From Actinernus sp. WN-2022 (Eukaryota > Cnidaria > Anthozoa > Actiniaria > Actinernidae), in NCBI GenBank assembly GCA_030867875.1, contig JAOWCC010001368.1, positions 3,968,965 to 4,032,964 of the forward strand: 64,000 bases of DNA. Direction: 5' to 3'. Below, in pieces: positions 38,701 through 46,907 of the stretch. Both the position numbers and the translations under genes were made by a program. Positions within the stretch are counted from its first letter, which is position 1. Each line of letters starts with the position of its first letter. The notes beneath the pieces were generated by a model. It ran no database searches and was not told the origin of the DNA. It worked only from the letters and a program-made list of their open reading frames with translations.

Positions 38701-41700
38701 AAGAGAGAGAACAAATAAAAATAGATATATCTAGAGGAAGATATACATGCATGTAGGAACTAAAAGCTTGAGAGAACAATGGTAATAAAAATTTAGAAGA
38801 TAATAGATGTTGAGAGCATTAAACCAAACCAACCTTTTACCATTCTAATATTGTAGAAGTCATTTCTGTATTTATTTACCAGTTTTTTCATACATATCAG
38901 GATCAGTGTATGATGTCCTCTGGCTCTCTTAACTGGAGTTGGCTTATTGGTCCAAAATTAGAGCATATTTCATTTAAACACCCTATAGCAGATCCAAACT
39001 TACCTGGATGGGGAAGCTTGAGCCCTTGGCTTAAAAGTTCAGTGGTGCATAATTACCCAGGGCTAGCCAAACTTGAATTGAGGGGGGAGGGTTAATTTTA
39101 CACTCAACATTTACCAATTCAGCTCAACTGTATCCGGGAGTGAAAGGGTTAATAACCATATTTTTAAAATTATTTCTGTCTTGCTTTTTATCTATTACTA
39201 GTAAAATGGGATCCAATATGGGAATGTTAACTGGGGAACCTCAATGGGGTTCTAACTGGGAACCTAACTGTAAATTTTATACCTTATGATATCTCAGAAA
39301 TACGTATATCCCCTCTACAAAATCACTTAAAACTGTAAGAGTCCTGACATGTAGTGCATCCAGAATTATGTCATTCGGAGGCACGTTGACATGCCGGCGA
39401 ATACCAAGGGCCCTCAGTCGTCTCTTCAAGGTGCTAATACTAAATGATTAATATGTGATCATTAACACTGACCGTGAACTTTAGTTTTCCAAGATTTCAA
39501 TAGTATCCTACGTAAACGTAACAGCTAAAAGTGAAGTTTAAGTTAAGTTTACATGTACCTCGATTCCACGCCGTATATTCCACTATTATTTCATTTGATT
39601 TCGACTTTTTCACCAGGTCAAATAAGGACCTTATCGATTACATAATCCATAATAATAACTTACATGTACTAACAAAACACTGTACGTACCAGGAGTAACA
39701 GCATGCCATCTTGGATCTGACCGAGAAGACCCTGGAGACGAGGTTGCAGAGAGAAGACCCTGGTAAACGCTGAACTGTCACGTATTCTGATTGGCTCTTC
39801 GATTATGACGCAAGGGTCGTTCTAACAATGCTTTTTATTGGCCAAACGGACTGAGTCCAGAGAGATGAACTTGTATATAGTTTAGATTGCTCAAATTTTA
39901 TCAATAAAACGATTTTAAATAACCTTAAAACACGTTGTGCAGATAGAGCAATAGATGAAGTGCATTACTGGGTAGTTTTCTGGTAAGGTTCATCAGTGGG
40001 AAAGCCAGGAGAAGCCGTTAAACCTGAACATGTGCTATCGATCGCTTCGCTTCAACGCTAACGGAAAATGAACGGCTTTTTAGGATTCTCTTAGATCACT
40101 ATACATCCTGGTAGCTTTGTGATACCTTTCCACTGGTTCTTTATCCGAGTAAACTCCATTTCGAGCCATTTAGTAGACCTGTTTTCACTGCATCGTTCGC
40201 CGCGTGGAACTTCTCGCTCGCTCCGGATTGGGATACCTATGGTTTGTACACGTCATGAACTATTCCCATATTTAGCTTGGCCGCCATCTTAGATCGCCAA
40301 ATCACGTGACAATCTGGGAGTATTTGATCACGTGATCCAGCCTTTACCAGGGTCTTCTCTCTGAGTAGCCGCCATCTTGGATCTGACCGAGAAGACACTG
40401 GGGACGAGGTTGAACAGCATGCGCTTTTTCCCTCCTCCGTCCGCCATCTTTACTATCGGGCCGCAGAGCATCATGGTCTACACTCATCGATTTTGTTTTT
40501 GAACTCACCGATTTTGTTTTTGAAATTGTATTTGTAAGAAAACAGCGATTCAAAATCCGAAGAAAGCGATTTCGAATTGAAAAACAAAATTCAAAAACCG
40601 AAAAATAAAAACCGAAATCCGAAAAACAAAATCGAAAAAGCAAAAATCAAAAACAGAAAATAGCGATTTGGAATTTGAAATTGAAAAACGTAAAAACAAA
40701 ATCGAAAAAGCGAAAACCAAAAAGAGAAAATAGCGATTTGGAAATGAAAACACGACAAACAAAATCCAAAAGCAGCGATTTTAAATTGAGAAATGCAAAA
40801 AATAAAAACAGAAAAGCAAAAACAAAAACCATCAGTGACCCTCCTGGGCTTCCGTACAAAACACACAAATTAGCATAACTCAATTACAGTTGATTTCCGG
40901 TGTTTATGCTTGATCGGACTCTAATATATGCATGCCTGTTTCGAGAGAACAACAGTATTTTTGCTGGGAAAATCTTAAGAAAATGTCGGTAATTGGTAGA
41001 CTCAGGGAATTTCTGGAAAATTATTGATATAGGCGGGAGACAGTGAAAATAAATCAGGACAACTTTTGAGAAAACACGCTACAGCTCAAACAGGCATCAG
41101 TCGCAAGATATCCTCAGGGGCGGCCTTCACCTCCTCGGAACGTGGAATAGTACTGGCTAACCAAACAATTCGTAACCCTGAAACAATACAAACCCTTACC
41201 CTAAAACAATGCAATTATTTGTCAGTGCAGTCCAACTGGGGTCCAATAAATCCCCAAAGCTACACACTAGATTCATCTAACACACATCACACCTTGACGT
41301 TTGTTACCCAGTAATATATTTTGCCAGCCAAAGCGCTACTGTAGGTTCTCTTCCTTTACATTTCTTTAACTCAGCGGCGGCAGCATTCACTACGTATACT
41401 TATTAGGTATAATACTAGTAATCACATTCTTCAATAGAAATGTGTGTCGCTGTTATAGGGTCGCCATTCGCATTTTCCAAGACAATCACAAGTAGCTTCT
41501 GAGTCAATAACCGGTTATTACGACCTTCTCTTAACGTGTAAATGTTTGTCGCTCGATCTTTTTGCTCTAGCTAGCTATCTGAAATCGAATATTTAACATT
41601 TTCATCTATCAATACTAACAAACGGGCAACGTTGTCCCTCTACATTATCGGCTCTTCCTTTGGCTCGATCGAGAAAACACTACAATTCCGTTCGATCGTA

Positions 41701-42945
41701 GTTAACTATGGTTCGATTGAAAACTCCGTTACCTTAGAGCAATTAAATGACGTTATCATTCGCATTTCTGCCACTAAGAGCGAAATACTATTCTCTAACA
41801 AGAACAGTTCCCAAACGAACGATTATACTGGTATTTCTCCGGGAATTCTTACAACGGGGGGTAACGTTGACGTTCGTTTGGTTATCCAAACACTGATGCC
41901 CTGTAACCTGTAACTTCTCGGCGGGCCGGAATTTTAATGGGTAAAAAAACTACGACAATAATTCCCCCTACCGTGTTGTTCTCTTATATTTAACTCAGTG
42001 TATTTCTGTATTTTAGCTTTCTTTTTTCTTAACTTATTCCAACAGGCAATTTGGCTGTTTACACAGCATGACATATGTGGTTATTCCTTTCTTAAGTCAG
42101 CTCAAGCTCTAAAACTTTCTTAATTATTCGTCTTTTTTGCCTCTGATATTATTGTAAATTGTTTTGAGTATAAAAAGGAAATTCGTTGTATCTGTTGTTT
42201 CTCTTGTGGCAATCTTTTTTGTAATTCATTCTGCGGTGTTCTATTTATATTTATTTTACCTTTGATGTTATTTTTAGAGAGACTTCATCGATTTAATGAC
42301 GGCATATAGTGAACTACAAGCGCACTAGTTGGTCTTAACTAATTTTATTTTACCACTTTGTGTGATGGACAAAATCGTTTTCAGTTTTTACTGGAACTTC
42401 CTCGTTCATACGAAGCAGCTTATAATTAAAACGCCTAAGGTGTCATAAACTAACACCTTTTCCAATACGATTTGTCTGTCAAGGACTTCAAGCATATATT
42501 TCGTTGTTTTTTAGCCCGCCTGGGTTAGTAGTCCTTGTTCTTACAGTAAACTACAAAGCAGTGTTTATATATTTAGGGTGCGTCAGAGAGACTAGCTTAA
42601 CTTCTGGCTATTTTGAAGTCAGAAAACTTCGAAATCGAAAGTGTAGTGCTATACTTTTAGTAGGTCCTTTAATTGTGAATTCATTTTTGTGTTTGCTAAT
42701 TAATGTAAACAACGCCAGTTAAGATTTTGGTGTATGCTCTTTCGGAATATCAGGAATATGTCTCCACTGAACGCGCCCATACTTGCCCATAGGTAAGATA
42801 GTAAGTTTACTAAGCATTATAAAGACGGTTTGGTACAATTAATAAGTTGAGCATGATTTTACAAACCTTTTCCAGACACAGCCTGTAGGTAGAGCAGACG
42901 AAAGGCAGCCATGATAAAGGTGATCGTATTCACTGTCCTCCACAT
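16739..42945 (-). CDS. Gene B: secreted PAN/apple-EGF-pentraxin protein (5 exons)
   Basis: Exons in order are 42945-42867, 24929-24688, 24319-24205, 22761-22533 and 17132-16739, giving 1059 nt and 352 residues with every junction in phase (1, 0, 1, 2). Residues 1-26 are a signal peptide, 28-107 PAN/apple, 108-145 EGF and 147-352 a pentraxin domain. Pentraxins are calcium-dependent soluble pattern-recognition lectins, so a secreted recognition role is likely. The pentraxin fold is split by the last intron, which holds a Ty3/gypsy element. The first intron would be 17.9 kb and holds a satellite and two large DNA transposons. The four downstream exons are firm. The signal exon is chosen by phase and hydrophobicity only and could belong to another transcript. 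A rival first exon without a signal sequence is possible at 25806-25758. Confidence 0.78.
17305..17309. repeat. Target-site duplication AGTTG (left) of the Ty3/gypsy insertion
   Basis: The same five bases occur at 21646-21650 directly after the other LTR. Confidence 0.9.
17310..17486 (-). repeat. 3' LTR, 177 bp
   Basis: It aligns with the 5' LTR (21456-21645) throughout with a few mismatches, except for a 13-base deletion after GAACTAG. The deleted stretch contains, on the element strand, the ATTAAA poly(A)-like hexamer seen in the other LTR. Confidence 0.92.
17487..17499 (-). other. Polypurine tract of the retrotransposon
   Basis: On the element strand AAGGGGAAAGGGA lies directly before the 3' LTR, where plus-strand DNA synthesis is primed. 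Confidence 0.85.
17880..18664 (-). pseudogene. Retrotransposon integrase remnant
   Basis: Visible are the HHCC zinc finger (HEGHPG ... DCQTCQ), the catalytic core start with HIDFAGPF and VDAHSKYLEAF, an NVIVSDN segment at the second catalytic Asp, and HPASNGLAERAVQTIK around the third acidic residue. A C-terminal GPVTFLVRPQDGR tail follows. A frameshift near 18165 and another near 17970 break the frame. Confidence 0.85.
19098..19490 (-). pseudogene. Retrotransposon RT connection and RNase H remnant
   Basis: The frame contains ELRSYLGLLNYYHKFV, the Ty3/gypsy RT thumb motif, and LLLHCDASPYGVGAVLSH, which holds the first catalytic Asp of RNase H. Downstream sequence to about 18721 is disrupted. 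Confidence 0.85.
19630..19994 (-). pseudogene. Retrotransposon reverse transcriptase core remnant
   Basis: YFTKLDLSHAYQQL and LFVYTRLPYGISAAPEIFQR are RT motifs. The YIDD catalytic box follows near 19630-19640 but in another frame because of an indel around 19655. Confidence 0.88.
19995..20558 (-). pseudogene. Retrotransposon aspartic protease and RT N-terminus
   Basis: The frame holds the protease active site IDTGATSTLI near residues 32-42 and the flap-side LLGRDWL motif near 108-114. It runs on towards the RT before a frame break at 19995. Confidence 0.87.
20561..21435 (-). pseudogene. Retrotransposon gag remnant
   Basis: The 5' part (21435-21172) begins at Met and contains RWQKWVARLDNYL, a gag-like helix found in metazoan Ty3 elements. 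The 3' part (20914-20561) has two Cys clusters, one of them a clear CCHC knuckle CRDCKKKNHFAKVC. The middle is frameshifted. Confidence 0.75.
21456..21645 (-). repeat. 5' LTR, 190 bp
   Basis: It starts and ends TG...CA on the plus strand and is followed inside by ATTGGCGACGAGGATAAG on the element strand, the likely tRNA primer-binding region starting TGG. Confidence 0.92.
21651..21728. repeat. Inverted repeat flanking the retrotransposon insertion
   Basis: GAAATTTGATGTTCTTAAAA is mirrored by TTTTAAGAACATCAAATTTC with about 35 bases between. A related structure is at 23551-23636 (AAATTTGATGTTGTTAAAAC versus AGAACATCAAATTT). The retrotransposon inserted right at its edge. Confidence 0.7.
22017..22155. 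repeat. Dispersed repeat (copy 2 of 7513-7665)
   Basis: It carries the same two blocks in the same order, ending TTGTGAAAACGCTGTG. Confidence 0.6.
22533..22761 (-). CDS. Gene B exon 4: N-terminal half of pentraxin domain
   Basis: The acceptor is TTTATTTTCGCAG and the exon is phase 1-2. It encodes LRFPRKSKKDYVIYK, NLRAFTLSMWLQINPN and HPFALSTTNRHGEIAIEI, the beta-strand pattern at the start of a pentraxin/LamG jelly roll, ending FKGAAK at GCAAA|GTGAAT. The junction with 17132 restores Lys in phase. Confidence 0.87.
23095..23324. mobile_element. MITE with AGGTCA arrays and telomere-like core, 9-bp target duplication
   Basis: The ends CGGCGGGTGTAAAGTACAGG and its complement are inverted repeats. 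Target duplications GTACAAACG lie at 23086-23094 and 23325-23333. The arms are arrays of AGGTCA half-sites, including AGGTCAAAGGTCA and several AGGTCACAGGTCA. The core holds TTAGGGTTAGG-like repeats. Confidence 0.85.
23377..23445 (+). repeat. CACGTCACGTCGCGTG simple repeat
   Basis: Degenerate tandem CACGTC/GCGTG units. A similar CACGTCAC-rich tract is at 23965-24050. Confidence 0.7.
23551..23636. repeat. Inverted repeat related to 21651-21728
   Basis: AAATTTGATGTTGTTAAAAC and ATATAAGCC on the left are mirrored by GGCTTATAT and AGAACATCAAATTT on the right. Confidence 0.6.
23680..23935 (+). mobile_element. tRNA-derived SINE
   Basis: An A-box TGGCTCAGTGGTTAAG and a degenerate B-box GGGTTTATACCCC are spaced as in a tRNA gene, followed by a SINE body with ACTCAGGGTCTTAAAATAAC and AGGACGTTAAACAGTAGGTC. 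A short inverted duplication (CCTCGGAGACCAGTTAGC, mirrored) interrupts the body at about 23829-23866. Confidence 0.65.
24205..24319 (-). CDS. Gene B exon 3: EGF domain
   Basis: Phase 0-1 exon with acceptor TTTATTATCTGCAG and donor GAAAAAG|GTAGTA. It encodes NHCNGKSCSNNGTC, GFGDRGYRCDC and NNCEK. There are seven cysteines, one (in CLKCF) beyond the usual six. Confidence 0.87.
24391..24592 (+). repeat. Minisatellite, about six units of 33-36 bp
   Basis: TTCTTACACTGGAAAAA recurs with variable A runs and GGGAATT spacers. It lies in the intron between the PAN and EGF exons of gene B. Confidence 0.85.
24688..24929 (-). CDS. Gene B exon 2: PAN/apple domain
   Basis: Phase 1-0 exon with acceptor GGTTGTGTTTTTAG and strong donor ATT|GTAAGT. 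It encodes LCRNIVFL, ALTGHLIGTDTAADQ, VCQIQCYIKHKCVSFNY and TCELSSS, ending GYIYQAII. It is the clear homologue of gene A exon 2. Confidence 0.88.
25040..25270 (+). repeat. Tandem repeat, about 2.3 units of 98 bp
   Basis: GACGGCACGGCACCCCAAAT, CGGCACGGTGCCGA and CAAACTTTTCCTATGACTTG recur in order, each unit ending with CCCTTTTACAG.CGCAAAAA. The third copy is partial. Confidence 0.85.
25450..25628. repeat. Long-arm foldback hairpin
   Basis: The left arm (25450-25530) and right arm (25549-25628) are about 90% complementary over 80 bases. The loop is about 18 bases with GACTATCCCTCACTG. Both arms carry the CCAAGATGGCC motif. It lies in gene B intron 1, about 0.5 kb upstream of the PAN exon. 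Confidence 0.8.
26230..28100 (+). repeat. 104-bp satellite, about 18 units
   Basis: Units beginning ACCATCCCACATGTGC repeat every 104 bases from 26230 to 28100 and are nearly identical until the last two, which diverge. Each contains CACATGTG, GATCGCTGATAATAACTGTG and CTGTGAATATAAACACC. A diagnostic G/C variant in CACC(G/C)TGACA forms a mainly three-unit rhythm. There are no unique spacers, so this is not a CRISPR array. Confidence 0.95.
28548..29491 (+). repeat. Left TIR of the 6.5-kb transposon
   Basis: It is complementary to 34086-35068. Its core is a tandem array in which ATGATCAATACAAAACACGA, TAGACAGAAATGAAATCATC and CTAACTACCGACGTAGAAAT recur four times. The inner end is near ACTATAAATCGATT. 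Confidence 0.9.
30687..30880 (-). pseudogene. Transposase N-terminal fragment
   Basis: The minus-strand frame reads IYQDMALMLGVSQRTVENRM and AEYEMTNSSRYSNM, then after a frameshift DEMLETFIKRIVANFPRSG, ending at the donor TCTG|GTAAGT. The LGVSxRTVxxRMxEY pattern followed by YS(x)DExLxxxIxxI is the N-terminal helix-turn-helix of an integrase-type transposase family common in cnidarian genomes. No DDE core was found. A Cys-containing open stretch at 30340-30560 (minus) might be another exon but I cannot identify it. Confidence 0.65.
31204..31230 (+). repeat. Poly(C) tract
   Basis: About twenty consecutive C residues followed by CCCTCC-rich sequence. Similar homopolymers occur at 46388 (G), 49217 (C) and 53588 (C). 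Lengths in an assembly are unreliable here. Confidence 0.8.
31882..32150. mobile_element. MITE nested in the 6.5-kb transposon
   Basis: The ends GGCCATCCCAATAAAATGTT and AAACATTTATTGGGATGGCC are inverted repeats flanked by TTA on both sides. Confidence 0.8.
33640..33765. repeat. Foldback repeat
   Basis: GCCGTTTAAAACACTCACAG and GTGTTTTATCAAGT are mirrored by ACTTTATAAAACAC and GTGTTTTAAACAGT around the small inner hairpin CGGGCTTCGCCCTCG. Confidence 0.55.
33779..33930. mobile_element. MITE with CAGGCGCGGATCCAGA ends
   Basis: ACAGGCGCGGATCCAGA on the left is complementary to TCTGGATCCGCGCCTGT on the right. The interior holds two ACCGGTC-type repeats. It is flanked by AAT on each side. Confidence 0.8.
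34086..35068 (-). repeat. Right TIR of the 6.5-kb transposon
   Basis: Inverted copy of 28548-29491, with one extra ACTGAACCATTCGACTGTTG unit at 34190-34270 and otherwise few differences. Confidence 0.9.
35075..35935. other. Unassigned, inside gene B intron 1
   Basis: Includes a GAGTGAGCCTGAAGCGAGCG-like tract near 35450 but no element with defined ends. Confidence 0.4.
35939..36541 (+). pseudogene. LINE 3' end (RT C-terminus and microsatellite tail)
   Basis: The 121-codon frame (35939-36304) contains NRAARLILRADYDTSTNALL, LEWDKLDERRAKHKAIVMFK and KTWNELPTELREIKSL, a standard C-terminus of CR1/L2-type LINE polyproteins. A short AT-rich 3' UTR ends in a repeated ATAAATATTAATAAAGTTGA tail at 36485-36541. 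The element is 5'-truncated at about 35935. Confidence 0.8.
37150..37460 (+). pseudogene. Transposase N-terminal fragments in the left palindrome arm
   Basis: One piece near 37170-37230 reads KSKSNEIIVEYIRRGIEV and ends at GAG|GTACATG. A second near 37345-37430 reads ISTLKRRPRALGIRRHVN. The (I)EYIRRG ... STLKRRLRxLGLRRR order is the helix-turn-helix region of integrase-type transposases widespread in corals. The mirror copy is at about 39365-39660. No catalytic core is present. Confidence 0.6.
39706..40412. mobile_element. 707-bp insertion in the right palindrome arm
   Basis: The insertion is absent from the left arm and is flanked by AACAGCATG (39697-39705 and 40413-40421). It has near-identical direct repeats at its ends (CCATCTTGGATCTGACCGAG...GACGAGGTTG). 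Inside them is an inverted pair CAGAGAGAAGACCCTGGTAA, which suggests a second nested element at about 39748-40366. An 8-9 bp duplication fits hAT-like elements. Confidence 0.75.
40863..42866. other. Unassigned, inside gene B intron 1
   Basis: An open frame of 93 codons (41632-41913, plus) has no recognisable domain and I do not call it. No repeat with clear ends. Confidence 0.4.
42867..42945 (-). CDS. Gene B exon 1 (candidate): signal peptide
   Basis: ATG at 42945-42943 opens MWRTVNTITFIMAAFRLLY and LQAVSGK, a basic start followed by a hydrophobic stretch and small residues before a cleavage-like site. The exon ends in phase 1 at AAAAG|GTTTGT, matching the PAN exon at 24929. Gene A's first exon has the same design. 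The 17.9-kb distance is the main doubt. Confidence 0.5.
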
Positions 42946-43389
42946 ATTCAGTTCGGCAAAAGAACTTTATTAAAGTTAGAACTTTTCGAAAAAGCCGGTC
43001 AAAAATCAAAGAAGGCCTGCTAAGTGCATCAGTTGAAGTACAAAGGGGGATTAGCTAGTTGTTTGTAACACTGAAGCTATTGCAGTTCAAGCCGATAATA
43101 AGATGCAGGCTGTATTATGCTTATTTATGTTCATCTTAGACATGAGGCGACAGGCCCGATAGTCTGAATTGAATTGAAAGGAAGAGTGATGAACTCGAAG
43201 CACCCTACTGATATGCAGGTGACTACGTCTGTTCAGTAAATTGCAGGTCTTCGGGTCATTAAACATTTAATATTAACGTTGGCAGCGAGCCTGAGTTTGG
43301 TTGTTTTTTAGAGCTCTTTGTTAATTAAAATGTCCATGATCCTGCTAAACAAATACAGAAGATAACATTGACATATAAATTAAGGTACC

Positions 43390-44040
43390 TCAATGCAGTC
43401 CAGAAGTTAATTCTTACTAGAAAAAAACACACACAGTAGTGCCAAGGTATTGTAGAATACAATATGCAATTATATTAAAGTAAATATTCATTATAAATAT
43501 TCATATTGAACAATTGAAACTAAACTATCATGGCCATGTAGATAAAATTGACATGGAAATTAAAGGTATCTTGCAGTCCAGAAATTCATTCTTACTATAG
43601 AAAAACACACAAATTAAAAGAGTAGTGCCAAAGTATTTTAGACTGAATAAAATATGCAATTCTGTTAAATTAAATATTCATATTGAACAATTGAAACTAA
43701 TAAAACTACCATAGCAAAAACTTAAGATAACATTGAGATAGATATTAAAAATATCTTGCAGCCATAAGTTAATCACTTACTAGAAAAACACACAGTTTGC
43801 CAAGGTATTTTGGAATAAACTATGCAATAAAATATTCATTATTAATATTCATATTGAACAGTTGAAACTGAACTACATGGCCATGTTAAACAAAGACTTA
43901 AGGCAACATTGACATAGAAATTAAAGATATCTTGCAGTCCAGAAGTTAATTCTTACTAGAAAAACACATTTTGCCAAAGTATTTTGGAATAAAATATGCA
44001 ATTCAAAAATGTAAATATTCATATTGAACAGTTGAAACTA
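43390..44040 (+). repeat. Degenerate tandem repeat, four units of 175-186 bp
   Basis: TTGCAGTCCAGAA (or a variant), TTACTAGAAAAACACAC and TATTCATATTGAACA recur in order, with TTGCAG landmarks at 43395, 43573, 43759 and 43934. Confidence 0.8.
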
Positions 44041-44631
44041 ATGCTACACGCATACGGTATAAAGTCCAGATGGTTCGAGTCGCTAAGTATATATAATACT
44101 CCTACACACACGAGCGAGTGTCCGTGTAGTTATATATTATAAAATAGACATGACTTGTCGAGTTGTCCCTTCTGTCGTAATCATTTATATAATAAATAAT
44201 TAACGGTATTCGCTTGCTATAGAGGGGGAATGACGATATATACCAGTAGCACTGTAGCACGTCGACTGATATACCAGTAGCACTGTTTTCAAAAACACAA
44301 CGGAAAGCCACTTAAGAATGCCACAGCTTAATTAAAAACAGCACGCGTCTGACACAAAGTTATCGTGACGAGTTCGCCGGCAAACTGTACTAATAAATTT
44401 TAGATGCAAACAAACTCATATGGTAGGTGAGCACGACTTGTCTTTCTATCACCATGACATAATTATTCTGCACTAACTTAGAAATAATTAGAACAAGAGA
44501 CACTGATTCGTTGAGAATCTTGGATTATGGTCTGTCAACAACGCCATAATTCCGTTTTTTACAGGAATTACATAAATTACAGTGATTTCAATTGGCTTGC
44601 AAGTGTTTCCAGCTGTATCAGGGAGGCCAGA

Positions 44632-44683
44632 AAAAACCCTAGCTACATGTAAAAACCCTAGCTACATGTAAAAACCTTAGCTA
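44632..44683 (+). repeat. AACCCTAGCTACATGTAAAA minisatellite, left part
   Basis: Two to three units precede the element at 44684. The array continues at 48428-48496 on the other side, so it was split by the insertion. Confidence 0.8.
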
Positions 44684-46907
44684 CCCTTGCACCAAAAGCC
44701 CGGTAAAAAGTCCGTAAAGTCCGGAAAAGCCCGGATTTACCGGGCTTTCCGGATTATTCACCGTGCTTTTGGCATTAGACCTGCGCGGTAAAAGCCCGGA
44801 AATCCCGTTTTTTTCCTGCCTTTCACAGAAAGCCTGGAAAAAAATTCCGGGCAAGTCTGGAAAGCCAGGAAAGCCCGGTAAAAAATCCAGACTTTCCCGG
44901 TAATGTCTGATTCATCAGGGAAGCCTAAAGCACGGGAAAAGGCCGGAAAACTTGTTTTTCCGGCCTTTCACAGAAAGCACGGAAAATAATTTCCGGAAAG
45001 TACGGAAAATATCATGCCGATTCTGGGGTGAAAATCAGACTTTCCCAGTTACATGTAAATGTCTGATTTAATACATGAGAAGACACATGCACCAAACCTA
45101 GTTCTCCGTATTTTCTCCCTGCATTTTCAGTTTCATGGAAAAACGAAAAAAATCTGTGAACTAAATTATTTAGTGCGAAAATCCATTGCATTAGAAAAGC
45201 TGGCAAACATTCTAGTCTTTCGCAGTAATTGTTTGATTGATCTAAAGATATACGAAACACGGGTAAAGTTTTTTAATAATAGATTATTATTAAAGACTCA
45301 GCCGTCACTAGATCACTCACTCAGTCATCAGGAAGAAAAAAGGCCTGAATGGCGTACTTACCCTCCAAAGGCTCTATCACCACCCAAGGTGTTTTTCTTG
45401 ACAAGCATTTGGGTGCCCAATGTAAAAGTTTTCTTCAAGTGGTACCAAGAAAAGCATTGAAGATATTTTCGTATATAAATCTTCTTCCAGAAACGAACTG
45501 TTGTCCTTCACGTTTACAACACCTTGCCGCCATATTGATTTGGAGGGAGATGCGCTTCGTGGGCAGCGGATGCCCTTCTCGTGCTCAGCTGTCAAACTCT
45601 GTATCAAACTGACTATAATCGTACTCTGATTGGTGCATGTTTCAGAGGCGGGAAAACAAACGCGTGTTTTTTTAGCGCGAGCGCGCATTTACTTCCAGTA
45701 TCGGTAATGCAGTTCAATTGGAGAAAGATAAAGAAAGATGGACGTTCTCTGAGTGTTTTGTCTGTGGAATCACAACAAACAGCGAGCTTATAATTCTCCA
45801 GCGGTCCTTCAGGGTTCCAAAGATCAGTACTACATTAACCACGGTAAGTGTACAATTTGTCAATTGTCATTTTGCCTATCACTCATTTCTCGGCGACAGT
45901 GTTTTTAGGAGAAGATAATTTGAACAAAACCGCTTATATATTGTGTGCCAAAAACTAACAGGATAAAGACAAAGCTTTGTGCCGAGCTAAAAATCGATTT
46001 TAGCAAAGATTTCACAATATTTGTGTTGCTTTTTGAATGGACTGAAAATTAAATTGGAGTGTTAAATAAATCAAAACTAAGCGAAAATTTAAAACAAACT
46101 TCTCTCATCGGATAAGTGCAAGACCTGGCTGACTAATATGTACTAGCTAGCTGACCAAACTTGAGGCGGTTTATTTACAAAGAAAAGCAAGAAACTAACT
46201 TTGTGCCACGCTAAAACAGTTCCGCATAGTCAAGAGTTTATGTTATTTGTGTTGAGTGTTAATCCAAAGCGAAAAATGGAATTCAAATTAGACTGCGGGT
46301 TAGTTTTTGACGCTTTTTGCAAATAATACATACGCGACAGTTAGAAAAATCCTCTCTTATTACTCATCATGCAGCCAAATTTTTTTTGGGGGGGTGGGGG
46401 GGGGGGGGAGAAGGCCGGTTTGCTTTACACTCAATAGCAAATATACCGTATATAGTAGTTATTATACACTGTAAATTATATCATCTACAAGAGATTTAGT
46501 GAAACCATGTTAAATTTAAAGCACTGTTCGGTCAATTATTTTATTGCTGCTGCGTGTAATTACAAATATGCAAAGCACAAATACAAATGTAATTACAAAG
46601 CACAAATGGCATGTCAGCTGCCTTCAATGATCAAGTCCACCATCCCAAAACTGGCGAGAGTTTATATGAATGCAAACATTACCGCGGTAAACGTGCAACT
46701 GTCCCAGTGAAAGATTCAAAGAGAATCGATTATCTAAGATCGTATACTACTCTTAATTTGTGTTTTCCCCTCTCTGCTGCCTAATCTTTATTGAGTACTC
46801 ACGTTAGCAATTGTTCATCATTAACCTACAATCACAGAAATGCGAATTCTGCCGCTCATTGGAAGAATAATAGCAACTTATGATATGACCCGTACGGCCC
46901 CGCGCTA

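Larger units (their letters stand above)
36556..40856. mobile_element. 4.3-kb palindromic DNA transposon, same type as 28548-35068
   Basis: Target duplications CAAAAC lie at 36550-36555 and 40857-40862. The ends are TACGGAAGCCCAGGAGGGTC and its complement. Left arm (36556 to about 38107) and right arm (about 38573-40856) are inverted copies of each other. The right arm is longer only because of a nested 707-bp insertion and about 140 bases near 39155-39290. The loop is about 465 bp. Mirrored transposase N-terminal fragments lie in both arms. The outer arm is rich in poly(T)-type low complexity, giving spurious Phe-rich frames. Confidence 0.87.

Noticed and set aside
41632..41913. 93-codon plus-strand frame
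   Set aside because: No domain, no splice context and no repeat relatives that I recognise.
45377..45688. 103-codon minus-strand frame with several cysteines inside the 3.7-kb TIR element
   Set aside because: No recognisable domain. It might be a decayed exon but cannot be supported.
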